This document shows, piece by piece, positions 1 through 8,376 of a stretch of DNA of 64,000 bases (the first letter of the stretch is position 1; every line of letters begins with the position of its first letter). Made by a program: the position numbers and the translations under genes. The notes below the pieces were generated by a model that was not told the DNA's origin, searched no databases, and was given only the letters and a program-made list of their open reading frames with translations. The DNA comes from Liquorilactobacillus ghanensis DSM 18630 (lineage in GTDB: Bacteria; Bacillota; Bacilli; Lactobacillales; Lactobacillaceae), in assembly GCF_001435235.1 (NCBI RefSeq), contig NZ_AZGB01000015.1, positions 129,117 through 193,116 on the forward strand. Reading direction: 5' to 3'.

Positions 1-424
1 GCTGATTGACCAACGAATCAACTTCAAGTTGGTGCTTCTCAAGCTCCTTTTGAACGTGCTCAATATGATTTTCTTTTTTAACAAGCCCCTGTTCACGCTG
101 TTCAAGCGAAGTATCTTTTCGATCAAGATTCTCCTCTCGTTGCAGCAAGCGGTTTTCTTGTTTTTGAATTTCTGCGCGTCTTTCTTTCAGTTCACTTTCG
201 ATTTCGCTACGATAACGATGACTTTCGTCCTTAACTTCTAAAATAGCTTCTCTTTTTTGCGCCGCAGCTTCTTTTTTAGCATTAGCTAAAATTCCAGCTG
301 CTGTTTGTGTTGCCGCATCGAGTGTTCTTTCGTAGTTTTTTTTGCGAAAAACTATACCAAAAGCAAATCCAATACCCAAAGTTACTAGAGCGATGACGAG
401 GTAAAGCAATATTGTTGAACTCAA
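1..424 (-). CDS. rny: Ribonuclease Y, N-terminal part (cut by window edge)
   Basis: Membrane-anchored endoribonuclease that starts mRNA decay. About 141 codons are visible. The start is a TTG at 424-422, with GGAGGT at 436-431 and a six-base gap. The protein opens with a hydrophobic helix (residues about 3-25), followed by RKKNYERT and a long charged Glu/Lys/Arg/Gln-rich coiled coil, which is the usual N-terminal layout of RNase Y. The KH and HD domains lie beyond the left edge. It is downstream of recA on the same strand, as in many lactobacilli, but has its own promoter and follows the recA terminator. I found no other good candidate; the call rests on N-terminal architecture plus synteny. 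Confidence 0.88.
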   Translation of the reverse strand, partial: MSSTILLYLVIALVTLGIGFAFGIVFRKKNYERTLDAATQTAAGILANAKKEAAAQKREAILEVKDESHRYRSEIESELKERRAEIQKQENRLLQREENLDRKDTSLEQREQGLVKKENHIEHVQKELEKHQLEVDSLVNQ

Positions 425-505
425 ATTCTCACCTCCACACCGTCAATAAATGATTAAAGCAAACATAATCACTTTTTTAAGATGTTTAATTATGCATACA
501 ATGTT

Positions 506-535
506 ATTTTACGTTTTTTTACGCCAAGATGTCAA
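506..535 (-). promoter_or_regulatory. Promoter of rny
   Basis: On the minus strand, TTGACA (535-530) is followed after 18 bases by TAAAAT (511-506). It would give a leader of about 75 bases before the rny TTG start. Pattern match only. Confidence 0.6.
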
Positions 536-540
536 TATAA

Positions 541-784
541 ACAAATTTAGTTGACCGCTAATTTCCACTTTTGAATTAAAAAATAACCTGATTGTCTAGC
601 TTATTGTCTGATTTAACTTTTTTAGCATTTTTTTTGATTTCCGCTAGTTACGTCTGATAAAATTTTTATTTTATCAATACCAATTTGGCTTTTCCAGCCT
701 AGAAATCATGTTTTACGGTCATAAATTTGATAAGTTCACTTCAAGCAATATATTTTTTTCATACTAACTTTTTATTAAATTACC
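541..784. other. AT-rich gap between recA and rny
   Basis: Very AT-rich spacer between the recA terminator and the rny promoter. I see no open frame with a ribosome binding site, no repeat and no hairpin of note. Confidence 0.5.
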
Positions 785-818
785 AAAAAAACTGCCTGTT
801 TCAATTAAGAACAGCCAG
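785..818 (-). terminator. Intrinsic terminator after recA
   Basis: Minus-strand hairpin (arms 818-809 and 801-792, ten positions with one mismatch) followed by a run of seven U (791-785), about 100 bases after the recA stop. Confidence 0.75.
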
Positions 819-920
819 CTTAAAATAAACTATAATAAATTGTTTGAAATCGTTTGCTCTTATTATCAACAAACCAGCTCAATTAAAATCAACGGGCGCC
901 ACTCTTATAATCAAATAAAT

Positions 921-1985
921 CTAATCGCCTTCACTTTTTAGATCAAGGTCTACCTGTTCTTTTTCTGGTGCTTCTGCTTCAGATTCATCTTCGGTAGCGT
1001 CAATTCCATAGGCTTTCCGGACTTTTTTAGTTAACTCAGTCATTGCTTCAGGATGTTCTTTTAAATACTCTTTAGCATTTTCACGTCCTTGACCAATTCG
1101 TTCATCACCATAAGAGTACCATGAACCGCTTTTATTGACCAAATCCTTTTCGACCGCCATGTCAAGAAGTTCACCAGTTTTAGAAATACCTTCCCCGTAC
1201 ATAATATCAACTTCAGCCCGCTTAAATGGTGGTGCAACCTTATTTTTGACAACTTTAATTCGAACACGGTTACCAACAATATCAGTTCCATTTTTTATCT
1301 GTTCTGCTCTTCTGACTTCTAATCGAATAGTTGAATAAAATTTAAGTGCGCGTCCACCGGGGGTTGTCTCCGGATTACCAAACATTACACCAACTTTTTC
1401 ACGAATCTGGTTAATAAAAATCGCAATGGTTTTAGTCTTGTTGATCGACCCGGATAACTTTCGTAATGCCTGTGACATCAATCTTGCCTGCAGACCGACA
1501 TGAGCATCTCCCATTTCACCTTCAATTTCAGCTCGTGGTACCAAGGCAGCAACGGAATCCACAACCACAATATCAATCGCTCCTGAAGAAACTAAAGCAT
1601 CAGTAATTTCCAATCCTTGTTCACCAGTATCTGGTTGTGATAATAGAAGTTCATCAATATTAACCCCTAACTTAGTAGCATAAGCCGGATCCAACGCGTT
1701 TTCTGCATCAATATAAGCAGCAACACCGCCCATTTTTTGAATCTCAGCTACCGCATGTAACGCTACCGTTGTTTTACCTGAACTTTCTGGTCCATAAACT
1801 TCAACGATTCTTCCACGCGGATAACCTCCAACACCTAAGGCTTCATCAAGTGCCAATGACCCACTTGAAACAGTTGAAATTTTGGTATCGGCCTTATCAC
1901 CCATTCGCATAATTGATCCCTTACCAAAATTCTTTTCAATTTTCTTTAAAGCGGCATCAAGTGCTGCTTTTCTTTCATCTGCCAA
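921..1985 (-). CDS. recA: Recombinase RecA
   Basis: Forms the nucleoprotein filament for homologous strand exchange and triggers LexA self-cleavage in the SOS response. The 354-residue product has the Walker A motif GPESSGKTT at residues 65-73, the DNA-binding loop regions, and an acidic C-terminal tail, all usual for RecA. The start is TTG at 1985-1983 with a strong AGGAGGA just upstream, so the TTG is well supported. It follows cinA, a common pairing in Gram-positive bacteria, but a LexA box and promoter-like sequence in the 140-base gap suggest its own SOS-controlled transcription. A hairpin terminator follows. Confidence 0.98.
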   Translation of the reverse strand: MADERKAALDAALKKIEKNFGKGSIMRMGDKADTKISTVSSGSLALDEALGVGGYPRGRIVEVYGPESSGKTTVALHAVAEIQKMGGVAAYIDAENALDPAYATKLGVNIDELLLSQPDTGEQGLEITDALVSSGAIDIVVVDSVAALVPRAEIEGEMGDAHVGLQARLMSQALRKLSGSINKTKTIAIFINQIREKVGVMFGNPETTPGGRALKFYSTIRLEVRRAEQIKNGTDIVGNRVRIKVVKNKVAPPFKRAEVDIMYGEGISKTGELLDMAVEKDLVNKSGSWYSYGDERIGQGRENAKEYLKEHPEAMTELTKKVRKAYGIDATEDESEAEAPEKEQVDLDLKSEGD

Positions 1986-2110
1986 ACTGATTCCTCCTCA
2001 GCTAAATTAATAGCTTTGCCGATCTTCTTAACACAAAACTATTCCAGCTACAAAATTCTATAATAAGATTCAAAGTGATTGCAATTATTAAAATTTCGTC
2101 TTACTTTTCT

Positions 2111-2124
2111 CGAACAACCGTTCG
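2111..2124. promoter_or_regulatory. LexA (DinR) SOS box upstream of recA
   Basis: CGAACAACCGTTCG is a perfect palindrome of the Gram-positive SOS box CGAAC-N4-GTTCG. It lies 126 bases upstream of the recA start and just after the cinA stop. The minus-strand arm reads TTGTTC and could itself be a -35 element. A second candidate promoter (TTGCAA, then TAGAAT) lies closer to recA. Confidence 0.85.
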
Positions 2125-2126
2125 CT

Positions 2127-3368
2127 TTATTTTAACAGTTCTTTTCGAATCCAGTCAAGCCCTGTTAAGACTGTTCTTTCTCTAATATACGGTCTGGTCT
2201 TTGAAAAATGAAATAATTTAGTTTGGGTCTCCTGATCTTTTAATGCTAAACCAATCCAAACTGTTCCGGCTGGTTGACCTTCCAGCTCATCTGGACCGGC
2301 AACTCCTGTAAATGATATCCCAATATTAGTATGCAAAATTTTTCGTGCCTGTTCAGCCATTGCAGTTGCCGTTGCTGAACTTACCACACCATTTTTTTGA
2401 ATACTTTCTGCCGGTATTTTTAATAACTGACTTTTAACTTGATTAGCATAGGTTACAAATCCTCCGGGGAAAACCTCAGAAACACCTGGAACATCCGCTA
2501 AAGTTGCTTGAAATTTCCCAGCTGTCAAACTTTCAGCCGCTGTTATTGTCAGTTGCCGTTTCCTTAACAATTTGACTACTACTTGCGGTAAGCTATTATC
2601 ATCACCATAACCATAACAAAATTCACCCACTCGTTGCTGAATTGTTTTTTCCAGCTTATCAAGCTTTTCACGCGCATGAATTTGAGAATCGGCACTGGCT
2701 GTTAATCGTAACGTAACTTCATTTTCTTTAGCATAGGTGGCCAATGTCGGATTGGTTTGTTGGTCTATTAAATCGGTCAGCTTAGACGCCAGTAAGGATT
2801 CACCAATTCCAAAAAAGCGCATAACTCTTGATGCCAGCTGTTGTGAAAAATAATTTTTTTCCAACAATGGTTGCGCTTGATGAACAAACATCGGTCTTAA
2901 TTCACTTGGAGGTCCAGGCAACAACAAAAAGTCACTACCGTTTGAATTTTGATAAAAATCACCAACAGCAAATCCGGTTTCATTTGGTAATGGGATGGAA
3001 CCGGCAATATATAAAGCCTGTAAACGATTATTCTCCGTCATTTTGCGTTGCGTTTCCGCAAATGATCGTTCAATCTTGGCTAATGCTGCCTGCTCAATTA
3101 CCAATTCACGACCTAAATACTTTGCAGTTGTTTGTTTGGTCAAATCATCAACTGTCGGGCCTAACCCACCCAATAAAATAACTAAATCACTTCGTCCATC
3201 TGCCAGTTTGATTGCATCAGTCAATCGCTTGGGGTTGTCACCAACTACTGATTGATGAAACACATTGATACCCAAATCTGCTAACCGCTTAGCAACAAAC
3301 TGTGCATTAGTATTGACGATTTGTCCAAGTAAAATTTCACTGCCAACTGCAATAATCTCTGCATTCAT
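2127..3368 (-). CDS. cinA: CinA family protein (competence/damage-inducible; NMN amidohydrolase-type)
   Basis: 413 residues in the two-domain CinA layout: an N-terminal molybdopterin-binding-like (MoaB/MogA) fold over about residues 1-170, with the LLGGLGPTVDD loop, and a C-terminal CinA domain over about 255-413, with TAAESLTAGK and the SFTGVAGPD motif. In characterised homologues the C-terminal domain deamidates nicotinamide mononucleotide and the N-terminal domain acts as an ADP-ribose pyrophosphatase. In streptococci CinA is induced with competence together with recA. ATG start with AGGAGG eleven bases upstream. It sits between pgsA and recA, the conserved order. Confidence 0.95.
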   Translation of the reverse strand: MNAEIIAVGSEILLGQIVNTNAQFVAKRLADLGINVFHQSVVGDNPKRLTDAIKLADGRSDLVILLGGLGPTVDDLTKQTTAKYLGRELVIEQAALAKIERSFAETQRKMTENNRLQALYIAGSIPLPNETGFAVGDFYQNSNGSDFLLLPGPPSELRPMFVHQAQPLLEKNYFSQQLASRVMRFFGIGESLLASKLTDLIDQQTNPTLATYAKENEVTLRLTASADSQIHAREKLDKLEKTIQQRVGEFCYGYGDDNSLPQVVVKLLRKRQLTITAAESLTAGKFQATLADVPGVSEVFPGGFVTYANQVKSQLLKIPAESIQKNGVVSSATATAMAEQARKILHTNIGISFTGVAGPDELEGQPAGTVWIGLALKDQETQTKLFHFSKTRPYIRERTVLTGLDWIRKELLK

Positions 3369-3416
3369 TAAATCTGCCTCCTAATTTTAAATACGCCGTA
3401 ACCTGATTTTTTCTTT

Positions 3417-3446
3417 AAAAAAAGGCTGAATCAGAGAAGATTCAGC
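3417..3446 (-). terminator. Intrinsic terminator after pgsA
   Basis: Perfect 8-bp stem (GCTGAATC, arms 3446-3439 and 3432-3425) with a six-base loop. A U-run follows on the minus strand (3423-3417). It lies between pgsA and cinA and would limit read-through into cinA-recA. Confidence 0.8.
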
Positions 3447-3464
3447 TTTTTTGTTTATTCAATC

Positions 3465-4052
3465 TTATTTTTCAAATGAATCAGCAAAAACTGCTCGACT
3501 ATTAACAAAGTAGTCAATTCCCGAATAAACTGTAAAGAACAAACAAATATATAATAAAATTTCGCCTATTGGAATATTAATTGCTGCGAAAAAAATATCA
3601 TTTAAAAATAAAAAGATAATCGACAGCATCTGTGTCGTTGTTTTTATTTTTCCCGGCATTGCAGCCGCAATCACCTTTCCATCATTTTCAACTACAATTA
3701 ATCGCAATCCGGTAACTGCTAATTCACGGCAAACAATGATCGCCGCCACCCAAGCTGGAACTTTATCGAGAGAAACTAATATGATAAATGCCGTCATTAC
3801 CAGCATTTTATCTGCCAAAGGATCAGCAAACTTTCCAAAATTGGTAACTAAATTATGCCGGCGGGCGATTTGCCCATCCGCAAAGTCAGTAATTGAAGCT
3901 ACCGCAAAAATGACTGCTCCGACAATTTGCGTCCATGGAATAACAGTTCCACCAACTGTTGCACTGCCCCAATTTAGCGGAGCTAATAAAATTATCATAA
4001 AAACTGGAATCAGGAAAATCCGTAACACCGTCAATTTATTGGGTAAATTCAT
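3465..4052 (-). CDS. pgsA: CDP-diacylglycerol--glycerol-3-phosphate 3-phosphatidyltransferase
   Basis: Integral membrane enzyme making phosphatidylglycerol phosphate, the committed step to phosphatidylglycerol and cardiolipin. 195 residues, the usual length. The CDP-alcohol phosphotransferase signature is complete: D-G-x2-A-R-x8-G-x3-D-x3-D, visible as DGQIARR followed by GKFADPLADK. Several hydrophobic segments fit a six-helix bundle. ATG start with AAAGGAG upstream. It sits in the conserved rodZ-pgsA-cinA-recA order, 17 bases after the rodZ-like gene, so the two are probably co-transcribed. Confidence 0.96.
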   Translation of the reverse strand: MNLPNKLTVLRIFLIPVFMIILLAPLNWGSATVGGTVIPWTQIVGAVIFAVASITDFADGQIARRHNLVTNFGKFADPLADKMLVMTAFIILVSLDKVPAWVAAIIVCRELAVTGLRLIVVENDGKVIAAAMPGKIKTTTQMLSIIFLFLNDIFFAAINIPIGEILLYICLFFTVYSGIDYFVNSRAVFADSFEK

Positions 4053-4069
4053 GAAAATCTCCTTTCAAG

Positions 4070-4978
4070 TTATTCAGCTGAACTGATCGTAATTGTCCGA
4101 ACAGTTAAGCTGCTATTATCTTTTAGAAAGTCAAACTTCTTACCATTGATTGTAATCGACGTTGCCTTAGAATTTCCTAAGTTAATTACTAGCTGAGATG
4201 TTCCACTTGGCAATTTGACCGTATGATCTTCTCCAGAATTTAAAGTCCCCTGCCATTGCTGTGATCCACCGGCTGAAACCGCACTCCAAGCCTTCGAACC
4301 GTCGATGCTTAATTTAATCTGGTTAATTTCTTTTGTTCCTTTCATTTGATAAACAAAAGAAGAACCCGAATTGCTGGTTAAAGCAAATTTAGTTTTACTT
4401 GTCTTTGCTGCCTTAGATTTAGAGCTGCTTTTCTTGGCAGCCGAACTAGAGCTGGCTGCTGAACTACTTTTACTGGTATCTGCTTTAGCAGAAGATTTTT
4501 TAGCTGAGCTAGATGAAACTGAAACCTTTGAACTGCTGATCTGCTGTGAACTTGAGTTCTTTTGATGATTACTCCACGCAACAGCGTAGATCGATCCTAA
4601 GATAATAATTACAACAGCAACTATAATAATCGTTGGCAACATACTAAAAACGCGATTAAGGCGATCTGTTTTTTGAATGCTCTGCCGCGTTGCCTCAACT
4701 CGTGAATGTGGTGTTTCTTTTACAGAGGTATCTGGTTTAGCTGTGTCCTCTTTATTAGTTGTCAGTTGAGCGGTTAGAGTGGCCGCATCCAAACCGACTG
4801 TTTCTGCATACTGTTTAATGAAAGCTTTAACATAAAATTCCCCAGGCAAATCGGAAAATTTTTCTTCCTCAATTGCAATTAAGTATCTTTTCTGTATTTT
4901 GGTAATTTGCTGCAAATCGTCTAATGTATAGCCCTTTTCGATCCGAGCAGCTTTTAATGTTTTTCCTATTTCACTCAT
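4070..4978 (-). CDS. rodZ: RodZ-like cell-shape protein (YmfM; HTH, membrane helix, DUF4115)
   Basis: 302 residues from the ATG at 4978. A TTG at 4996 is possible but would use up the GGAG ribosome site at 4994-4991. Order of parts: an N-terminal helix-turn-helix of the Xre/RodZ type (about residues 4-65), a single membrane helix (about 113-135), a long Ser/Lys/Ala-rich low-complexity linker (about 140-200), and a C-terminal beta domain of the DUF4115 kind. In rod-shaped bacteria RodZ links MreB to the wall-synthesis machinery. The gene is part of the conserved ymfF-ymfH-ymfI-ymfM-pgsA cluster. Confidence 0.9.
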   Translation of the reverse strand: MSEIGKTLKAARIEKGYTLDDLQQITKIQKRYLIAIEEEKFSDLPGEFYVKAFIKQYAETVGLDAATLTAQLTTNKEDTAKPDTSVKETPHSRVEATRQSIQKTDRLNRVFSMLPTIIIVAVVIIILGSIYAVAWSNHQKNSSSQQISSSKVSVSSSSAKKSSAKADTSKSSSAASSSSAAKKSSSKSKAAKTSKTKFALTSNSGSSFVYQMKGTKEINQIKLSIDGSKAWSAVSAGGSQQWQGTLNSGEDHTVKLPSGTSQLVINLGNSKATSITINGKKFDFLKDNSSLTVRTITISSAE

Positions 4979-5076
4979 TTTAAAATAACTCTCCAATTAT
5001 TTATCAAGATATTTGTCAGATATTAAGTCTGATTCCAGTATAGCATAGGCACAACCAAATATTAATTAAGAAATAC

Positions 5077-5802
5077 TTATTTCAGCCAGCCGCCAGTAAC
5101 ATAAATTGTTTGGCCGGTTAAATAACGAGCCGGTTCAGCTAACAGCGCTTTGACCCAGTAAGCGACCTCATCACTCAACGCAAATCTCCCCATTGGAATG
5201 TCAGCTGCTACTTTGGCTCTGTCTTTTGCCGAGAACATTTGATTCATTCTGGTTGCCACCGCCCCCGGAGCAATTACATTAACGGTAATTCCCAGCGAAG
5301 CCACTTCCTTACTGTAAGCACTGGCAAAAGCGGATAAAGCACCCTTCACCGTACTATAGCCAACTTCCATCGCACTGCCGCTACCACCGTAAACCGAACC
5401 AATGAATATAATTCTGCCAAAATGATTAACAGCTAATTTGGTTTGCAATAGCTGCAATAAATGAGTCGGGACTAAAACTTGCATAGTCATCATTTTTTTT
5501 AATTCTGCCGATGCTTGTTGTTGAAATAAACCATAACTAGTCGTTCCTTGCGCAAAAATTACCGCATCGACAGCAAACAAACCAGCGGCCAGTTGCTCGG
5601 CCGCCTGTTCATTCGTAAAGTCCGCTGCCAGCGTCAGAAAATCTTGCTTTGGATACAATTTAGCTAATCGTTTCCTTAAATCAACAATTTTTTCCCGTGA
5701 ATTAAAATAATGCAAATAAAGCGACCAGCCAGCAGCTGCCAGCTGTTCTGCTGTCGCTTGACCAATATCGCCTGATGCCCCAATAATCAATGCCCATTTC
5801 AT
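5077..5802 (-). CDS. ymfI: SDR-family reductase YmfI (EF-P 5-aminopentanone reductase type)
   Basis: Short-chain dehydrogenase/reductase of 241 residues from the ATG at 5802. The longer open frame overlaps ymfH and lacks a ribosome site. It has the NAD(P)-binding motif GASGDIG near residue 7 and the catalytic YSTVKGAL (Tyr-x3-Lys) motif. In Bacillus subtilis the homologue YmfI reduces the 5-aminopentanone group on elongation factor P. That role is transferred here by family and position, not shown. It starts two bases after the ymfH stop, so translation is probably coupled. SDR enzymes are hard to assign by sequence alone, but the position next to ymfF/ymfH is distinctive. Confidence 0.85.
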   Translation of the reverse strand: MKWALIIGASGDIGQATAEQLAAAGWSLYLHYFNSREKIVDLRKRLAKLYPKQDFLTLAADFTNEQAAEQLAAGLFAVDAVIFAQGTTSYGLFQQQASAELKKMMTMQVLVPTHLLQLLQTKLAVNHFGRIIFIGSVYGGSGSAMEVGYSTVKGALSAFASAYSKEVASLGITVNVIAPGAVATRMNQMFSAKDRAKVAADIPMGRFALSDEVAYWVKALLAEPARYLTGQTIYVTGGWLK

Positions 5803-5804
5803 TT

Positions 5805-7103
5805 CTATACGCCTTCTTCTGGAAGAATTTGAAATTTGCTTAGCTGGCAATTTTGCCAAAAAGACTTAAAGGTTCGGCAAACATCAGTTAGTGACAATTG
5901 CTGCAGCAAATCAATCTGGTCTAAAACTGTCGCTTGGTCAAATAACAGTCCCTGATCCTCAGAAATGATATTTTCCAGCGAATCTAATGATTGAATTTGG
6001 GTTCCCAGTAAATCATGCTTAGCTAATGAAAACTCAGTTGCAGCAGTTTCTAATTGTTGACTGCCAGCTTGCAAAATTTTTATCAAACTGGCAAAAAGAG
6101 TTGCCGGTTCAGTACACTCACTGCTCAAAACAGCGAAATGGAAGCCACGATCAACTTGAATTTCAAAATTAAAACTGTCATCTATAATTCCTGATTCATA
6201 CAGTTTTTGATAATTGTCAGAAATCTCACCAAATAACATAAAGAAAGCCAATTCAAGCGCCAAAGAATATTTTAACCCACTTCGATTTGAAACTGATACT
6301 TGATCAGTACCTTTTAATCCCAATGTTGCTTTTGGTCTTTGCGTTGGTAATAAAACCTGCTTAAAGGAGCGAGCAGCAGCCTGCTCAGCAACAGTGAAAT
6401 CTCTTGTCTGACCAGCAGGGCAAACTGGCAATTTCTTTTGCGCCTGATTATTTTCAAACCAGCTAACTGCTTCCACCGGATCAACTGCCCCGGTCAACAA
6501 AAACGACATTTTTTCTGGCCGGTAAAATGCTTGATAGCATGCTAACAAATCGGCCGCGGTGATCTGTTCAATAGAAGCTAAACTACCGGCAATATCATCG
6601 CTTAATGGGTGATTAGGATACATTCCTGCCAAAACCCCGGCATATAGTTGCCAATTGATGTCATCTTGGTACATTTTGATTTCCTGACCAATAATTTTCT
6701 TTTCGCGTTCAACTGCTGCCGACTGAAAATATGGTTGCTGAACAAAATCCAATAAAGCCAAAACATTTTGCTTGATTTGTGTCGTGCCAGAAAACAAATA
6801 GTTGGTATTAGTATATGTGGTAAATGCATTGGCATCTGCCCCTAAATGACTAAACTGTTCAAAAGCATCCCCAGTCGGTTGATCAAACATTTTATGCTCC
6901 AAAAAATGAGCAATTCCCGCAGGAAAAGCCTTTTTTTGTTGATCACTGGTTAAAAAGCAATTATCTAACGATCCGTATTCTACCCGTAAACTACCATAAA
7001 CTTTATGAAAATCCGCTCGCGGCAAAATTTTTATTGTTAAACCATTTTTCAAATGCTGAATATATAATTTTTCATTAACTAGTGGATACTCGATTATTTT
7101 CAT
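5805..7103 (-). CDS. ymfH: M16 zinc metallopeptidase YmfH (active-subunit type)
   Basis: 432-residue insulinase/processing-peptidase family protein. The inverted zinc motif H-x-x-E-H is present as HFLEH near residue 66, so this is the potentially catalytic partner. It overlaps ymfF by four bases (ATGA), as expected for two halves of a heteromeric M16 peptidase. Substrate is unknown. ATG start at 7103. It is the middle gene of the ymfF-ymfH-ymfI run. Confidence 0.92.
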   Translation of the reverse strand: MKIIEYPLVNEKLYIQHLKNGLTIKILPRADFHKVYGSLRVEYGSLDNCFLTSDQQKKAFPAGIAHFLEHKMFDQPTGDAFEQFSHLGADANAFTTYTNTNYLFSGTTQIKQNVLALLDFVQQPYFQSAAVEREKKIIGQEIKMYQDDINWQLYAGVLAGMYPNHPLSDDIAGSLASIEQITAADLLACYQAFYRPEKMSFLLTGAVDPVEAVSWFENNQAQKKLPVCPAGQTRDFTVAEQAAARSFKQVLLPTQRPKATLGLKGTDQVSVSNRSGLKYSLALELAFFMLFGEISDNYQKLYESGIIDDSFNFEIQVDRGFHFAVLSSECTEPATLFASLIKILQAGSQQLETAATEFSLAKHDLLGTQIQSLDSLENIISEDQGLLFDQATVLDQIDLLQQLSLTDVCRTFKSFWQNCQLSKFQILPEEGV

Positions 7104-8356
7104 TTGCCATCCATCCCTTGCAAATAAGAACTTGCTTGTAATTTAGCCTGCTGAGCAACTGCCGCCACTTGTTCTGTACCAACCTTATCAAGAGCTTGTT
7201 CCCACTTTCGGCCAGTTAAATCACTACCAGTTAGATTGGTCAAAAGCGTCCGGCGAAGTTGGCTGCTTTGACTATCAAGCTGACTTTGATAATCATTAAG
7301 CAACATTTTTTTGGCATCAGCTAGTTCAACTTGACTGATTCTACCTTGCTGCAGTTCACGCAGTTGTTGACAAATAACCTCTTGTGCCCGTTCTTTATTT
7401 GCAGCATCAATTCCGGTTTGAACGGCCAAAATACCCCGAAAGCTGTCAAACGAACTACTGGCATAATAAGCTAAACCACGTTTTTCACGAACATTGACAA
7501 ATAAACGTGACAGTGGCAACCCGCCAAAGATCGCATCAAATACTAAAGCTGCAGCAAATTCAGCCTGATCATAATAAATTGGTAATGAAAAAGCCAAATC
7601 AAACTTACTTTGACTAACCGTTTGTTTAAATGAATTTTGCCGCAGTTTCGGTTGCCATGTCTGTTGATAAAAGAGACCAAAATCTTGTTTTGCACGCGGC
7701 TTAAAGTCCAATTTTTCTGCTAATTGTTCAGCTTGTCCTTGGGTAACATCACCTAAAACAATAATTTCTACTTGATCTTGAGCTAAACAAGTTTGGTAAT
7801 ACTGAAAAAGGTTGGCTGCATTTAAATTTTCCAGCTGCTCTAAAGTTCCAAAGGATGGTTCCTGTTGAACTAAATCTGTAAAATAAGCTTTTTGCAAGGC
7901 CAGATAAGTCGTTAATTGTTTATTATCTGCAGCTGAAATAACTGCCTGCTTTAAATTGCGCCTTTCACGAAGAAAGTTATTCGCTTCAAAACCATTTTCG
8001 TCCGTTAACGGATGAAAAATAACTTGCTTCAAAAAGTCCATTCCATCTTCCAGCAATGAAGTATTACCCACCTCATCGTTTAAACAATTTAATATAAAAC
8101 TTAAGCTATGACTATTTCCACGTCGATTAACAGTAACCCCAAAACCGGCACCATACAATTTGGCCAATTGCCGGGCAATTGCTGCTTGATTGGGAAATTC
8201 AGCTGTACAATTTTCCAAAAGATTGGCTAACAACAAACGCTTGGCTTGTACTCCTGGTGTTAACGGTGCAATTAAATTAACTGCTACACGTACTGTTTTA
8301 AATTGTTTAACTGGAACAACTGTCAGGTAAATTCCTGATTTTAATTTTAACCGCAC
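7100..8356 (-). CDS. ymfF: M16 peptidase-like protein YmfF (non-catalytic partner)
   Basis: 418-residue M16-family protein. The region where H-x-x-E-H would lie reads LLANLLENC, so the zinc ligands are missing and the protein is probably the structural half of a heterodimer with YmfH. The C-terminal half keeps the family pattern around VNVREKRGLAYYASS. It begins 20 bases after the ftsK stop and overlaps ymfH by four bases, so the three genes probably form one transcript. Confidence 0.92.
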   Translation of the reverse strand: MRLKLKSGIYLTVVPVKQFKTVRVAVNLIAPLTPGVQAKRLLLANLLENCTAEFPNQAAIARQLAKLYGAGFGVTVNRRGNSHSLSFILNCLNDEVGNTSLLEDGMDFLKQVIFHPLTDENGFEANNFLRERRNLKQAVISAADNKQLTTYLALQKAYFTDLVQQEPSFGTLEQLENLNAANLFQYYQTCLAQDQVEIIVLGDVTQGQAEQLAEKLDFKPRAKQDFGLFYQQTWQPKLRQNSFKQTVSQSKFDLAFSLPIYYDQAEFAAALVFDAIFGGLPLSRLFVNVREKRGLAYYASSSFDSFRGILAVQTGIDAANKERAQEVICQQLRELQQGRISQVELADAKKMLLNDYQSQLDSQSSQLRRTLLTNLTGSDLTGRKWEQALDKVGTEQVAAVAQQAKLQASSYLQGMDGK

Positions 8357-8376
8357 TGTTTCTTCCTCCGCTTAAT

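Noticed and set aside
4371-4581. Leu/Glu-rich and other frames overlapping the rodZ Ser/Lys linker
   Set aside because: Produced by low-complexity codon repeats of the real gene read in other frames.
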